A model generated the notes under the pieces. The model was given only the letters and a program-made list of their open reading frames with translations, had not been told where the DNA came from and did no database searches. 64,000 bases of DNA from assembly GCF_000240225.1 (NCBI RefSeq), contig NZ_AGUD01000003.1, forward strand, positions 18,280 through 82,279, read 5' to 3'. Each line of letters opens with the position of its first letter. The first letter of the stretch is position 1. The position numbers and the translations under genes were made by a program. The stretch is from Patulibacter medicamentivorans (lineage in GTDB: Bacteria; Actinomycetota; Thermoleophilia; Solirubrobacterales; Solirubrobacteraceae). Positions 11,292-19,981 of the stretch are shown here, piece after piece.

Positions 11292-12319
11292 CGTTCTCCG
11301 CCGACCTCGACGTGCGCGTCACCGACAGCTCGCTGCGCGACGGGTCGCACGCGGTCGCCCACCGGTTCACCGTCGAGCAGGTCAGGGCGATGGTGGCCGG
11401 CATGGACGCCGCCGGCGTGCCGGTGATCGAGGTGGCCCACGGCGACGGCCTCGGCGGCTCGACGCTGACCTACGGGCGGAGCCTGGTCGACGAGCGGGAG
11501 CTGATCGCCGCCGCCGTCGAGACGGCGCGGGCGGCGACGATCGCCAGCCTGATCCTGCCCGGCGTCGGGACCGTCGGGGACATCCGGGCGGCCCGCGACC
11601 TCGGCGTCGGACTGCTGCGCGTCGCCACCCATGCGAGCGAGGCGGACATCGCCGCCGAGCACCTCCGGGTCGCCCGCGAGCTCGGCATGGAGACCGCCGG
11701 CTTCCTGATGATGAGCCACACGCTGACGCCGGACGCCCTGGCCGCCCAGGCGAGGGTGATGGCGGACGACGGCTGCGAGTGCGTCTACGTCGTGGACTCC
11801 GCGGGCGCGATGGTCCTCGACGAGGTCGCCGAGCGCGTCACTGCCGTGGTCCAGGAGCTCGGCGACGACGCCCAGGTCGGCTTCCACGCTCACCGCAACC
11901 TCGGGGTGGGCGAGGCCAACAGCCTGGTCGCCGTCCGCGCCGGGGCGGTCCAGATCGACGGATCGCTGCGGGCGTTCGGCGCCGGCTCGGGCAACGCCCA
12001 GACCGAGGTCGTGGTGGCGCTGCTCGACCGCGCCGGGCTGCGGACCGGGATCGACGTCGCCGCGCTGCTCGACGTGGCCGAGGACGTGGCCGCGCCGCTG
12101 CAGCCGGCGGTGCCGGTCGTCGACCGCGACGCCGTCACGCTCGGGTTGTCGGGGGTCTACTCGAGCTTCCTCGCGCACGCGCGCCGGATCGGCGCCGAGT
12201 ACGGCGTTCCGGCGCACGAGCTGCTGCGCGACGCGGGGGAGCGCGGCCTGGTCGGCGGCCAGGAGGACCTGCTCGTCGACATCGCCGTCGCCACCACCAT
12301 CCACCGGAGCACCCCATGA
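11288..12319 (+). CDS. mhpE: 4-hydroxy-2-oxovalerate aldolase, MhpE-like
   Basis: A 343-aa TIM-barrel aldolase of the HMGL-like family. The signature [18 protein letters not shown] near residues 11-28 holds the catalytic Arg and metal-binding Asp, and [15 protein letters not shown] holds the metal-binding histidines. It splits 4-hydroxy-2-oxovalerate into pyruvate and acetaldehyde, the latter passed to the MhpF partner. Its ends overlap both neighbours by four bases. Confidence 0.93.
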   Translation: MTFSADLDVRVTDSSLRDGSHAVAHRFTVEQVRAMVAGMDAAGVPVIEVAHGDGLGGSTLTYGRSLVDERELIAAAVETARAATIASLILPGVGTVGDIRAARDLGVGLLRVATHASEADIAAEHLRVARELGMETAGFLMMSHTLTPDALAAQARVMADDGCECVYVVDSAGAMVLDEVAERVTAVVQELGDDAQVGFHAHRNLGVGEANSLVAVRAGAVQIDGSLRAFGAGSGNAQTEVVVALLDRAGLRTGIDVAALLDVAEDVAAPLQPAVPVVDRDAVTLGLSGVYSSFLAHARRIGAEYGVPAHELLRDAGERGLVGGQEDLLVDIAVATTIHRSTP

Positions 12320-13197
12320 CCTCGACCATGCCCCTGTCCGAGCGAACCGTCAGCGCCGGCGGCGAGCAGATCTTCGTCGCCGAGGCCGGCCGCGGCGCGC
12401 CCGTCGTGCTCCTGCACGGCGGCGGTCCCGGGGCGTCCGGCCTGTCGAACTACTCGCGCAACGTCGACGCGCTGGCCGAGCGGTTCCGGGTCATCGTGCC
12501 CGACCTGCCCGGGTACGGCCGCTCGACCAAGGGCGTCGACCGATCCGATCCCTTCGGCCATCTCGCCGACGCGATCCGCGACCTGCTCGACGCCCTCGGC
12601 ATCGAGCAGGCGAGCCTCGTCGGCAACTCCTACGGGGGCGCCTGCGCGCTGCGCCTCGCCCTCGACACGCCGGAGCGCGTCTCCAAGCTCGTGCTGATGG
12701 GGCCCGGCGGCGTCGGGACCACCCGCGCGCTGCCCACGGAGGGCCTCAGCCACCTGTTCGGCTACTACGGCGGCGACGGCCCCTCGCGCGAGAAGCTCGA
12801 GACGTTCATCCGCCAGTACCTGGTCCACGACGGTGCCGCCGTGTCCGATGCGGTGATCGACGAGCGCTACCGGGCCAGCATCGACCCCGAGGTCGTAGCC
12901 AGTCCGCCGTTGCGCCGTCCGTCCGGCCTCTTCGCGCTGCGCACCCTCTGGCGCATGGACTTCACGCGCGACCGGCGACTGGCCCGGCTCGCGACCCCGA
13001 CGCTCGTGATCTGGGGCGCCGAGGACAAGGTGAACCGTCCCAGCGGCGGCTCGGCGCTGGCAAGGACGATGCCGAACTGCCGGCTGCTCGAGGTGCCGAA
13101 CGCCGGGCACTGGGTGCAGTGGGAGGAGGCCGAGCTCTTCAACGCCGCCGTGATCGAGTTCCTGGGCGGGGGACGAGGCGCGCCGGTCGCTCGCTGA
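12316..13197 (+). CDS. Meta-cleavage product C-C hydrolase (alpha/beta fold), MhpC-like
   Basis: A 293-aa alpha/beta hydrolase with the oxyanion region LLHGGGPGASG, the nucleophile elbow GNSYGG, the acid in WGAEDKVN and the catalytic His in NAGHWVQWE. GGGPGASG and GHWVQWE are characteristic of BphD/MhpC hydrolases, which cleave the ring-fission product into a short acid and a 2-hydroxydienoate. It is the last gene of the operon. The gene order (hydrolase last) differs from the E. coli mhp operon but the set is complete. Confidence 0.9.
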   Translation: MTSTMPLSERTVSAGGEQIFVAEAGRGAPVVLLHGGGPGASGLSNYSRNVDALAERFRVIVPDLPGYGRSTKGVDRSDPFGHLADAIRDLLDALGIEQASLVGNSYGGACALRLALDTPERVSKLVLMGPGGVGTTRALPTEGLSHLFGYYGGDGPSREKLETFIRQYLVHDGAAVSDAVIDERYRASIDPEVVASPPLRRPSGLFALRTLWRMDFTRDRRLARLATPTLVIWGAEDKVNRPSGGSALARTMPNCRLLEVPNAGHWVQWEEAELFNAAVIEFLGGGRGAPVAR

Positions 13198-13218
13198 GCC
13201 CGACGGCCGTGGCGCGCC

Positions 13219-15078
13219 TCAGCCCGCCGCGACCTGCGACCGAGCGTCGATCCGGCGCACGGCCGGGCCTCCGACGTCCTCCGGGGCCGGCGGCATGGTG
13301 TCCGCCTGGCGCAGCGGGCCGAAGTCGAGCCCGGTCAGCCGCGCCAGGTCGGCGACGGTCACCTGGTAGAGGTTGAACGGCTCCAGGCCGAGCGACTCGA
13401 GCTTCGCCTCGAGGTCGTCCTGCGTGAGCTGGAACGCCTTCGCCTTCAGGGTCCCGTCCTCGACGTAGGCGATCAGCTTCCAGAACGAGCGCGGGACCAG
13501 CACGTCCCGGTAGGGGAGGTCGTCGGGCTTGAAGATCGGCCCGCCGATCACGTTGACGCGCAGGTCGTCGACGTCGACGTCCTCGAAGATCGCGTTCTCG
13601 AGCTCGCCCCACAGCCCCTGCTTGGAGGACTGGTTGAAGTCGTCCAGCTGCGGGGTGATGTTGGTGAAGAAGAACGAGTCGCTGTTCGCCTGTGCGGCGC
13701 GGTCGCCCCACAGCAGGTCGGCGCGACGGGCGATGTGGCCGCGGTCGAGCCGGTTGCCCGCGTACAGCTCGTCGCCGACCTGGTGCTTGGCGTCGTACTG
13801 CGGGTCCAGCACGAACTTCTGATCCTTGCGGGACAGCTGCTGCATCCGGGCGCCGTCGATGTTCCACGCCACCCAGCGGCAGAAGCGACGCTTCTTGCTC
13901 ATCGCCAGCGAGAAGTGCGTGTAGTCGCGAACCACGGACCCGGAGGTCGTCGGGGCGTAGTCGCGCTTGACCGTCGCGGTCGGCTTCGGGAGCGGGACCG
14001 CGTGGCCCGGCAGGAAAGCGGGGTCGTAGCCCGCGGCGGCATCGACCACCGGCCGCCGCTCGGCGTCGGCGACCCCCTCGGGTGCCGCGATCGGGGCGAT
14101 CTCGAGCTTCTCGAAGACCGCCGAGGCGTAGCACGCGACCGCGTACTCGGCCGGTTCGACGGTCTCCCCGGCGAAGTGCAGGCCGAGCAGCATCTCGCTC
14201 GCCGCGCCCGCGTCGTCGACGGCCATCCAGGCCGAGCCGGAATCGCCGCCCATCGAGATCTCGCCGTTCGGCGGCTCGTGGTCGGGATCGACGCCGATCT
14301 CGAAGCCCCCGATCCGCTGCTCGCCCCGCGCCCCGTAGACGAGCTTCGTGATCGTGTGGATCCGGGTCACCGTGCCGTAGGTGACGTCGGTCGTCCGGCC
14401 GGACTTGACGACCACGTCGCCCAGCTCCGGCTCCCCGATCCGGCGGACCGCGACGCCCAGGCCCAGGATCCGCTCGTCGGCGCGGCGGTGCTCGACGCTG
14501 GCGATCGCGCAGTCGCCGGCCAGCCCCAGGAAGCTCCGGATCAGCGTGCCGCAGCCGTTGGCGGCGATCCGGTTGTCGTCGTAGGGCCCCGGCTGGACGA
14601 TCGGATCGCCGATACGCCCCGCGTCGCCGTGCAGGACGTGCCAGTTGGAGAGGATCCGCACCGCCCCGGTGGCGGGCTCGGACACCAGGCAGCCCAGCGT
14701 GCCGGCGCTGACCCGGGCGTTGGCCACGCTGACGCCGGGCACCAGCGGGTCGACGCGCGCCTTGCGCTCGGCCTTGGCCTCGAGCGCCACCGCGGCCGGG
14801 TGCTGCTCGAACGTCCGCTCGACCACGTCGGTCGCGAAGGTGACGCCGTTGGCGGTGATCGACGCCGGGATCGGCCGGGTCGCGACCGCCTCGAGGCCCT
14901 CCGGCGCGAGCTTGACGCCGACGGTGAACTGCAACGCCAGGGTGTCGGTCCGCTCGCCGCCCTCGACCTTGTAGCCGACCCCGACCGACGTGATGTTCGG
15001 ATCGGGCAGGTACTGGTCGGCCACCTGCCGGACCGCTGCCTGCAGCCGCTGCCTGTCCTTCAGATCCCGCTTGCGCAT
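13219..15078 (-). CDS. Trypsin-like protease fused to DNA/RNA non-specific endonuclease
   Basis: A 619-aa two-domain protein. The N-terminal half is trypsin-like, with the catalytic triad visible as His147 (SNWHVLHGD), Asp189 (AGDCAIASVE) and Ser280 (MGGDSGSAW). The C-terminal half is a NucA/Serratia-type nuclease with the DRGH motif at about 445-448 and the metal-binding Asn in TNITPQLDDFNQ (about 473). No signal peptide is present, so it is probably cytoplasmic and would have to be kept inactive or triggered. It is a lone gene, convergent with the meta-cleavage operon. A defence or programmed-death role is possible; digestion after release by lysis is the alternative. Confidence 0.88.
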   Translation of the reverse strand: MRKRDLKDRQRLQAAVRQVADQYLPDPNITSVGVGYKVEGGERTDTLALQFTVGVKLAPEGLEAVATRPIPASITANGVTFATDVVERTFEQHPAAVALEAKAERKARVDPLVPGVSVANARVSAGTLGCLVSEPATGAVRILSNWHVLHGDAGRIGDPIVQPGPYDDNRIAANGCGTLIRSFLGLAGDCAIASVEHRRADERILGLGVAVRRIGEPELGDVVVKSGRTTDVTYGTVTRIHTITKLVYGARGEQRIGGFEIGVDPDHEPPNGEISMGGDSGSAWMAVDDAGAASEMLLGLHFAGETVEPAEYAVACYASAVFEKLEIAPIAAPEGVADAERRPVVDAAAGYDPAFLPGHAVPLPKPTATVKRDYAPTTSGSVVRDYTHFSLAMSKKRRFCRWVAWNIDGARMQQLSRKDQKFVLDPQYDAKHQVGDELYAGNRLDRGHIARRADLLWGDRAAQANSDSFFFTNITPQLDDFNQSSKQGLWGELENAIFEDVDVDDLRVNVIGGPIFKPDDLPYRDVLVPRSFWKLIAYVEDGTLKAKAFQLTQDDLEAKLESLGLEPFNLYQVTVADLARLTGLDFGPLRQADTMPPAPEDVGGPAVRRIDARSQVAAG

Positions 15079-15290
15079 CGTCCCGCTCCTGCCGTGGGTG
15101 AGGGGTCGCTCCGATCACACCGCGACGTGACCCGGCGCCGCGTGAAGATTCCGCCGCCGTGGCCAACGTAGGCCGCGGCGCCGCCGATGGCGTCGTGGCC
15201 CCCACCACGACATTTCGCGACCGGTTCCGCGAGCCGCTCGCCGGCCGCGTCGTGGCGGGCGGGCGGGCGGGCGGGGGAGCGGGACCGATG

Positions 15291-15351
15291 CGCAACGAAT
15301 GGTTGCGTCTTGGCGGTGGGCCCGCTAGGTTGACGTGCAACCAAACGTTGC
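15291..15351 (+). promoter_or_regulatory. Promoter with two ArsR-type operators
   Basis: The 289-bp gap 15079-15367 holds the divergent promoters of the protease-nuclease and the SRPBCC-ArsR operon. On the plus strand TTGCGT (15303-15308), 17-bp spacer, TAGGTT (15326-15331) forms a promoter. Two inverted repeats GCAAC-N5-GTTGC lie at 15292-15306 and 15337-15351, 45 bp apart, one over the -35 box and one just downstream of the -10 box. The ArsR protein of this operon is the likely ligand. Confidence 0.65.
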
Positions 15352-15367
15352 GCGTAGGAGCATCGCC

Positions 15368-15832
15368 GTGGAGCACGGAACCATCGAACGGGAACTGCAC
15401 ATCGACGCCTCGCCCGAGGTCGTGTTCGACGTGATCAGCAGCCCGGAGCACATCAGGGACTGGTGGAACGCCGAGACCGAGCTCGAGCCGACGGCCGGCT
15501 CGACCGGCGAGCTGACCTGGCGGGACGAGGCGGGGGAGAGGACCAACGTGGTCCCGATCACCGTGATCGACGCCGAGCCGCCGCACCGCTTCTCGTTCCG
15601 CTGGACGCAGGACCCGGGACAGCCGCCGACGGCCTCGAACTCGCTGCTCGTGACCTTCGAGCTGGCGCCGGTCGGTGCCGGCACCGTGCTGCGGCTGACC
15701 GAGACCGGGTTCCGCGAGCGGGGGTGGGAGATCGCGAAGCTCGAGGAGGTCTACCAGGAGCACGTCCGGGGCTGGGACTTCTACCTGCCGCGGATCGCCG
15801 AGCGCGCCGCCCGGGAGGTGCCGGCGCCATGA
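15368..15832 (+). CDS. SRPBCC (AHSA1-like) domain protein
   Basis: A 154-aa START/Bet v1-like protein starting at GTG (VEHGTIERELHIDASPEVVFDVISSPEHI), with the typical DWWNAETELEP and a C-terminal helix. The fold binds hydrophobic ligands in a cavity; AHSA1-like members next to ArsR regulators are common in Actinobacteria but rarely have a known ligand. The GTG is preferred over the upstream 15335 start because that lies within the operator. It overlaps the ArsR gene by four bases. Confidence 0.88.
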   Translation: MEHGTIERELHIDASPEVVFDVISSPEHIRDWWNAETELEPTAGSTGELTWRDEAGERTNVVPITVIDAEPPHRFSFRWTQDPGQPPTASNSLLVTFELAPVGAGTVLRLTETGFRERGWEIAKLEEVYQEHVRGWDFYLPRIAERAAREVPAP

Positions 15833-16191
15833 CCGTGGTGATCGACGACGACCTCTGGTCGGCCGTCGGCGACCCGACCCGCCGCCGCATGCTCGACCAG
15901 CTGCTCGTCGACGGCGGCGGCACCGCGACGAGCCTCAGCGACCACCTGCCGGTGACTCGTCAGGCCGTCTCCAAGCACCTCGACGTGCTCGGCCGCGCGG
16001 GGCTCGTCCACGCGACGGCGGTCGGGCGCGAGCGGCGCTACCGCGTCGACGACGCCCAGCTCGCCCGCGCGGTCGCCCAGCTGTCCGCCGTCGGCGCGAC
16101 CTGGGACGCCCGGCTGCGCCGCATCAAGACGATCGCCGAGGCGATCCAGCAATCGCAACTCCCCAAGACCGAAGGACGCGACCATGCCTGA
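15829..16191 (+). CDS. ArsR-family repressor (AHSA1-associated)
   Basis: A 120-aa winged-helix protein. The HTH is TATSLSDHLPVTRQAVSKHLDVLGRAGLV, with the wing GRERRYRVDD and a short C-terminal helix WDARLRRIKTIAEAI. It has no cysteine or histidine metal-site cluster, so it probably senses a small organic ligand or oxidation state. It lies between two SRPBCC genes and overlaps both, and probably binds the two palindromes upstream of the operon. Confidence 0.88.
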   Translation: MTVVIDDDLWSAVGDPTRRRMLDQLLVDGGGTATSLSDHLPVTRQAVSKHLDVLGRAGLVHATAVGRERRYRVDDAQLARAVAQLSAVGATWDARLRRIKTIAEAIQQSQLPKTEGRDHA

Positions 16192-16627
16192 CATCCTCCA
16201 TCGCATCGGGACCACGACGACGCCGGACAAGGTCTACGACGCGCTCACCACCGTCGACGGCCTGGCCGCCTGGTGGACCGCCGACACTCACGGCGACGCC
16301 GCGCCCGGCGGCACGATCCGGTTCCGCTTCGGCGACGCCGGCGGGTTCGACATGAAGGTCGTCGACCAGCGCCCGAACGAGCGGGTCGCGTGGGAGGTGA
16401 CCGACGGGCCGGAGGAGTGGATCGGCACCCACGTCAGCTTCGACCTCGCCCAGGAGGACGGCTACACGATCGTGCTGTTCAAGCACGAGGGCTGGCGCGA
16501 GCCGGTCGACTTCATGTCCCACTGCAGCACCAAGTGGGCGACCTTCCTGATGAGCATGAAGCAGCTCGTCGAGACCGGCGCCGGCGCGCCGCACCCCGAG
16601 GACGTCCAGATCAGCAACTGGCACTGA
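16184..16627 (+). CDS. SRPBCC (AHSA1-like) domain protein
   Basis: A 147-aa single-domain SRPBCC protein (MPDILHRIGTTTTPDKVYDALTTVDGLAAWWT). WEVTDGPEEWIGTHVSFDL and a long C-terminal helix (WATFLMSMKQLVETG) complete the fold. It overlaps the ArsR gene by eight bases and so belongs to the same transcript. It is a paralogue in fold of the first gene of the operon, though divergent in sequence. No catalytic residues are evident. Confidence 0.88.
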   Translation: MPDILHRIGTTTTPDKVYDALTTVDGLAAWWTADTHGDAAPGGTIRFRFGDAGGFDMKVVDQRPNERVAWEVTDGPEEWIGTHVSFDLAQEDGYTIVLFKHEGWREPVDFMSHCSTKWATFLMSMKQLVETGAGAPHPEDVQISNWH

Positions 16628-16671
16628 GCGACTCGTCGCCCTCGGCCTCGGCCGTCCGGGCGGCGGCGCGG

Positions 16672-17067
16672 TCAGACCTCGACCTCGAACCCGAGGTCGA
16701 CGTCGCACGCCGCGCGGCCGCCGCGGATGCCCCAGTTCTCGGTGGCGATCTCGCGGAGGGTGATCGCCACGTCGCCGCGCGGGATGCCGAGGGCGGCCAG
16801 CCGGCCGACGATCCCCGCGTAGAGCTGCCGCTTGGCCTCGAGCGAGCGTCCGGCGAAGCAGTCGATGGTCACGAGCGTGTAGGCGTCGGGGTTCGCCTGG
16901 TTCGGCGAGCACGCGAACCGGTGCGGCTCGTGGACGACGAGGCGCACGTGCTTGTCCTCGGCCGGGATCCGGAAGGCGGCCACGAGCGCGTCGTGGACCG
17001 CGTCGATCATGGCCACCTCGTCGGCCGGCGAGTACTGGCGGCGCACCTCGATCAGGACGGTCGGCAT
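16672..17067 (-). CDS. Tautomerase/MIF-superfamily protein
   Basis: A 131-aa protein beginning Met-Pro (MPTVLIEVRRQYSPADEVAM), the hallmark of tautomerases in which the processed N-terminal Pro1 is the catalytic base. Length is that of the fused-repeat tautomerase members (about 130 aa), not the 62-aa 4-oxalocrotonate tautomerase. It lies downstream of the LysR gene on the same strand, separated by 110 bp (17068-17177). The substrate is not known. Confidence 0.8.
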   Translation of the reverse strand: MPTVLIEVRRQYSPADEVAMIDAVHDALVAAFRIPAEDKHVRLVVHEPHRFACSPNQANPDAYTLVTIDCFAGRSLEAKRQLYAGIVGRLAALGIPRGDVAITLREIATENWGIRGGRAACDVDLGFEVEV

Positions 17068-17177
17068 GCGGCAATCGTGCCGGCGAACGGCTCGGGCGTG
17101 GTAATGCGCTCTTGGCATGCCCGGCATGTCGGCCCGCGGAGGGGAGCGCGTCCCGGCCTCGACCTCGTCGACCTCCT

Positions 17178-18074
17178 CTAGGACGACGCGGTCGACGTGG
17201 CCTGCCGGGGAGCGGCGGTCAGCGCGCCCCGTCGCGCGATCGCGATCGCGTGCGCGGCCAGCGGCGAGTGGGTCCGGCCGGCCTGCCACAGCAGGTAGAT
17301 CTCCCGCGCCGGCAGACCGGGCTCGAGCGGGTGGATGCTGAGATCCTGGTCGTCGGTGACGGCAAGGCGCGGCATGACCGCGGCGCCGAGGCCGGCGCGG
17401 ACCATCGCCAGCAGCGCCTCGTTGCCGACCGTGCGGAAGACGAAGCGCGGGCGGATGCCCTCGGCGTCGAGCGCCGCCTCGACCCTGGCCTGATCGCAGA
17501 TCGCCGGATGCGCCACCAGCGGCAGTCCGTCGAGCTGCCGCAGGCGCACCGTCCCGGCCTCGAAGTCCCCGGGCCGGGCGACCAGGACGTGCGGATCCTC
17601 GGCCAGCTTGAGCCGCTCGACGTCGTCGTCGCCGGGGCCGTCGAAGAACATCAGGTCCAGCTCGCTCAGATCCGGCACGTCGGTCTCCTCCTCGAGCAGC
17701 CGGATGTCGCAGCCGGGGTGCGCGTCGCGCAGCTCGCGGATCAGCGGCGGGAGGAGCAGGTTGGTCGCGGTCTGGAAGGTGCCGATGTCGATCCGTCCGT
17801 CGCCGGCGCGGAAGCGCTCGACGGCGTCCGTCATCGCCCGTGCCCGGCCGAGCAGCTCGCGACCGTGGTCGAGCACGACGACGCCCAGCGGCGTCAGCTG
17901 GACCGGTCGCGGACCGCCGGGGCGATCGAAGAGCGGACCACCGGCGGTCCGCTCGAGGGCGGCGATCTGCTGGCTCACGCTCGACTGCGCGTAGCCGAGC
18001 GCCGTCGCAGCCCGGCCGAACGTGCCGTGATCTGCGACGGCGATCAGCGTGGCAAGGTGGCGCAGCTCGTACAC
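17178..18074 (-). CDS. LysR-family transcriptional regulator
   Basis: A 298-aa LysR protein with the N-terminal HTH (HLATLIAVADHGTFGRAATALGYAQSSVSQQIAALE, residues about 6-40) and a periplasmic-binding-like effector domain. It is divergent from the hydrolase-LLM pair, and a T-N11-A palindrome lies between, so it probably controls that pair and itself. The small-molecule coinducer is unknown. Confidence 0.92.
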   Translation of the reverse strand: MYELRHLATLIAVADHGTFGRAATALGYAQSSVSQQIAALERTAGGPLFDRPGGPRPVQLTPLGVVVLDHGRELLGRARAMTDAVERFRAGDGRIDIGTFQTATNLLLPPLIRELRDAHPGCDIRLLEEETDVPDLSELDLMFFDGPGDDDVERLKLAEDPHVLVARPGDFEAGTVRLRQLDGLPLVAHPAICDQARVEAALDAEGIRPRFVFRTVGNEALLAMVRAGLGAAVMPRLAVTDDQDLSIHPLEPGLPAREIYLLWQAGRTHSPLAAHAIAIARRGALTAAPRQATSTASS

Positions 18075-18083
18075 GGGTCAAGT

Positions 18084-18151
18084 CTATCGCTTAACATGAT
18101 CGATAGGATCGGAAGCAATCGCTTTTCATGAACGGCACGGCGCTCTAGCGT
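18084..18151 (+). promoter_or_regulatory. LysR box and leaderless promoter
   Basis: An inverted repeat CTATCG (18084-18089) and CGATAG (18101-18106) with an 11-bp spacer fits the LysR T-N11-A consensus. A promoter TTTTCA (18123-18128), 17 bp, TAGCGT (18146-18151) ends seven nucleotides before the ATG at 18159, so the mRNA is probably leaderless. Confidence 0.65.
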
Positions 18152-18158
18152 CGCTCAC

Positions 18159-18986
18159 ATGACGACGGAGCAGCTGTTTCAGGCAGGCGGCGTGGAGTTG
18201 TGCGCGGAGACGTTCGGCGACCCGGCGGACCCGGCGGTGCTGCTGATCCACGGCGCCTCGGCGTCGATGCTGTGGTGGGACGCCCGCCTCTGCGCCAGGC
18301 TGGCCGACCGCGGCCGGTACGTGATCCGCTACGACCAGCGCGACACCGGCCGCTCGACGACCTATCCGCCCGGCCGGCCGGAGTACGCGATGAGCGACCT
18401 GGCCGCGGACGCGGTCGCGCTGCTCGACGCGCTCGGCGTCGAGCGCGCGCACGTGGTCGCGCAGTCGATGTCGGGCGGCATTGGCCTGATCCTCGGCGTC
18501 GATCACGCTCCCCGGGTCGCGTCCCTGACCTTCGTGGCGACGTCGACCGGCGATGCCTCGCTGCCGCCGTCCTCCGACGAGCTGCCGCGGTTCGAGCCGC
18601 CGGACTTCGCTGATCCGGCCGCGCTCGAGGAGTACGTCGTCCGGGCGATGGAGGCCGAGGCGGGGGAGTCCTTCGACGAGGTCGCGGCGCGGTCGCTGGT
18701 CCGGCGGGACATCGCGCGAGCGACGGACTACGAGTCGTCGCTCACCAACCACTACGCGATGGAGTTCGACGGGCCCCGGGGCGGCGGCTTCGGCGACCTG
18801 GCCGTGCCGGTGCTGGCGGTGCACGGAGATCGGGATCCGATCTTCCCGCTGGAGCACGGCGAGGCGATCCGGGACGCGGTGCCCGACGGGAGGCTGGTGG
18901 TGCTCCGCGGCGCCGGGCACGAGCTGCCGGAGCGCTCGTGGGACGCGTTCGTCGACGCGCTGGTCGAGCACACCGGGGCGAGCTGA
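18159..18986 (+). CDS. Alpha/beta hydrolase (esterase-like)
   Basis: A 275-aa alpha/beta hydrolase. It shows LLIHGASASMLWWD (oxyanion hole), QSMSGG as the nucleophile elbow, HGDRDPIFP for the acid region and GAGHELPERSWD with the catalytic His. The pattern RYDQRDTGRSTTYPPGRPEY resembles methylesterases of polyketide pathways and related lactone or ester hydrolases. It overlaps the following LLM gene (TGATG). Substrate unknown. Confidence 0.88.
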   Translation: MTTEQLFQAGGVELCAETFGDPADPAVLLIHGASASMLWWDARLCARLADRGRYVIRYDQRDTGRSTTYPPGRPEYAMSDLAADAVALLDALGVERAHVVAQSMSGGIGLILGVDHAPRVASLTFVATSTGDASLPPSSDELPRFEPPDFADPAALEEYVVRAMEAEAGESFDEVAARSLVRRDIARATDYESSLTNHYAMEFDGPRGGGFGDLAVPVLAVHGDRDPIFPLEHGEAIRDAVPDGRLVVLRGAGHELPERSWDAFVDALVEHTGAS

Positions 18987-19798
18987 TGCGGGCCGCCGTG
19001 TGGGTGCCGTTGTTCGACGAGTTGGCGGACCCGTCGGTGGTCGCGCGGCTGGCGGCGACGGCGGAGGAGGCCGGCTGGGACGGGCTGTTCGTCTGGGATC
19101 ACCTGTGGTGGCGGGAACCGGTCGAGGCGGTGGGGGACCCGTGCGTCACCCTGGCGGCGGTGGCCTGCGCGACCGAGCGCCTGCGGATCGGGCCGATGGT
19201 GACGCCGGTGGCGCGACGGCGACCGGCGAAGCTGCTGCGCGAGACGGCGGCCCTGGACGTGCTGAGTCGCGGGCGGCTGACATTGGGGGTCGGATTGGGG
19301 AGCGATCGCTTCGCGGGGGAGTTCTCGCGCTCCGGCGAGGCCGTCGACGATCGCGTCCGGGCCGAGCAGCTGGACGAGTCGCTGCAGATCCTGACCGCCG
19401 GCTGGAGCGGCGAGCCGGTCGTTCATCGGGGTCGTCACCACCGCGTGGACGACGTCCGGTTCCTGCCGCGGCCGGCGCAGGGCAGCGTGCCGATCTGGGT
19501 GGCCGGGTTCCCCGGCAAGCGCCGGCCGCTGCGGCGGGCGACCCGCTACGACGGATTCTTCCCGGTCAACCTGGCCTCGCCGGACGAGCTGGCCGCCGCC
19601 ACCGGCCAGCTCCGGGCCGCCTTCGATCAGGGCGGCCGGCTGCCGACGGGCTTCGACGTCGTCGTCGCCCTGGAGCCGCACGTGGATCCGCGGCCGTACG
19701 AGGACGCCGGCGCGACGTGGTGCCTGACCGACCTCGATCCCGCGACCCTGCGGCTGGCCGACGTGCGCGCGCTGGTCGAGGCCGGGCCGCAGCGGTGA
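18986..19798 (+). CDS. LLM-class (F420/flavin-dependent) oxidoreductase
   Basis: A 270-aa luciferase-like TIM barrel protein (MRAAVWVPLFDELADPSVVARLAATAEEAGWDGLFVWDHLWW). The LLM hallmarks GWDGLFVWDHL, LRIGPMVTPVARRRPAKLLRETAALD and LTLGVGLG are all present. It uses reduced F420 or FMN; which one cannot be decided by eye. Translational coupling to the alpha/beta hydrolase suggests a two-step conversion of the same compound, under the LysR regulator. Confidence 0.9.
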   Translation: MRAAVWVPLFDELADPSVVARLAATAEEAGWDGLFVWDHLWWREPVEAVGDPCVTLAAVACATERLRIGPMVTPVARRRPAKLLRETAALDVLSRGRLTLGVGLGSDRFAGEFSRSGEAVDDRVRAEQLDESLQILTAGWSGEPVVHRGRHHRVDDVRFLPRPAQGSVPIWVAGFPGKRRPLRRATRYDGFFPVNLASPDELAAATGQLRAAFDQGGRLPTGFDVVVALEPHVDPRPYEDAGATWCLTDLDPATLRLADVRALVEAGPQR

Positions 19799-19981
19799 GG
19801 CTCGCCGGCCGCGTCCGCGCCACGCCACCGCCGAGGGCAAGGCGGTCTTCAAGGCGGCGCTGCAGGCTGACGCGCCCCGGGCCCGGTCGGTGCTCTCCCT
19901 CGACTGAGATCGCTTCACCGGCGCTTCATGTTGCGCCGGGCAGACTGCTCCTCGCTCCGTCGCCCACGAAGGACCTCCACG

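Noticed and set aside
19799..19910. Short open tail (GKAVFKAALQADAPRARSVLSLD) after the LLM gene
   Set aside because: It looks like the end of a protein but has no start and no family match; possible gene remnant, too short to claim.
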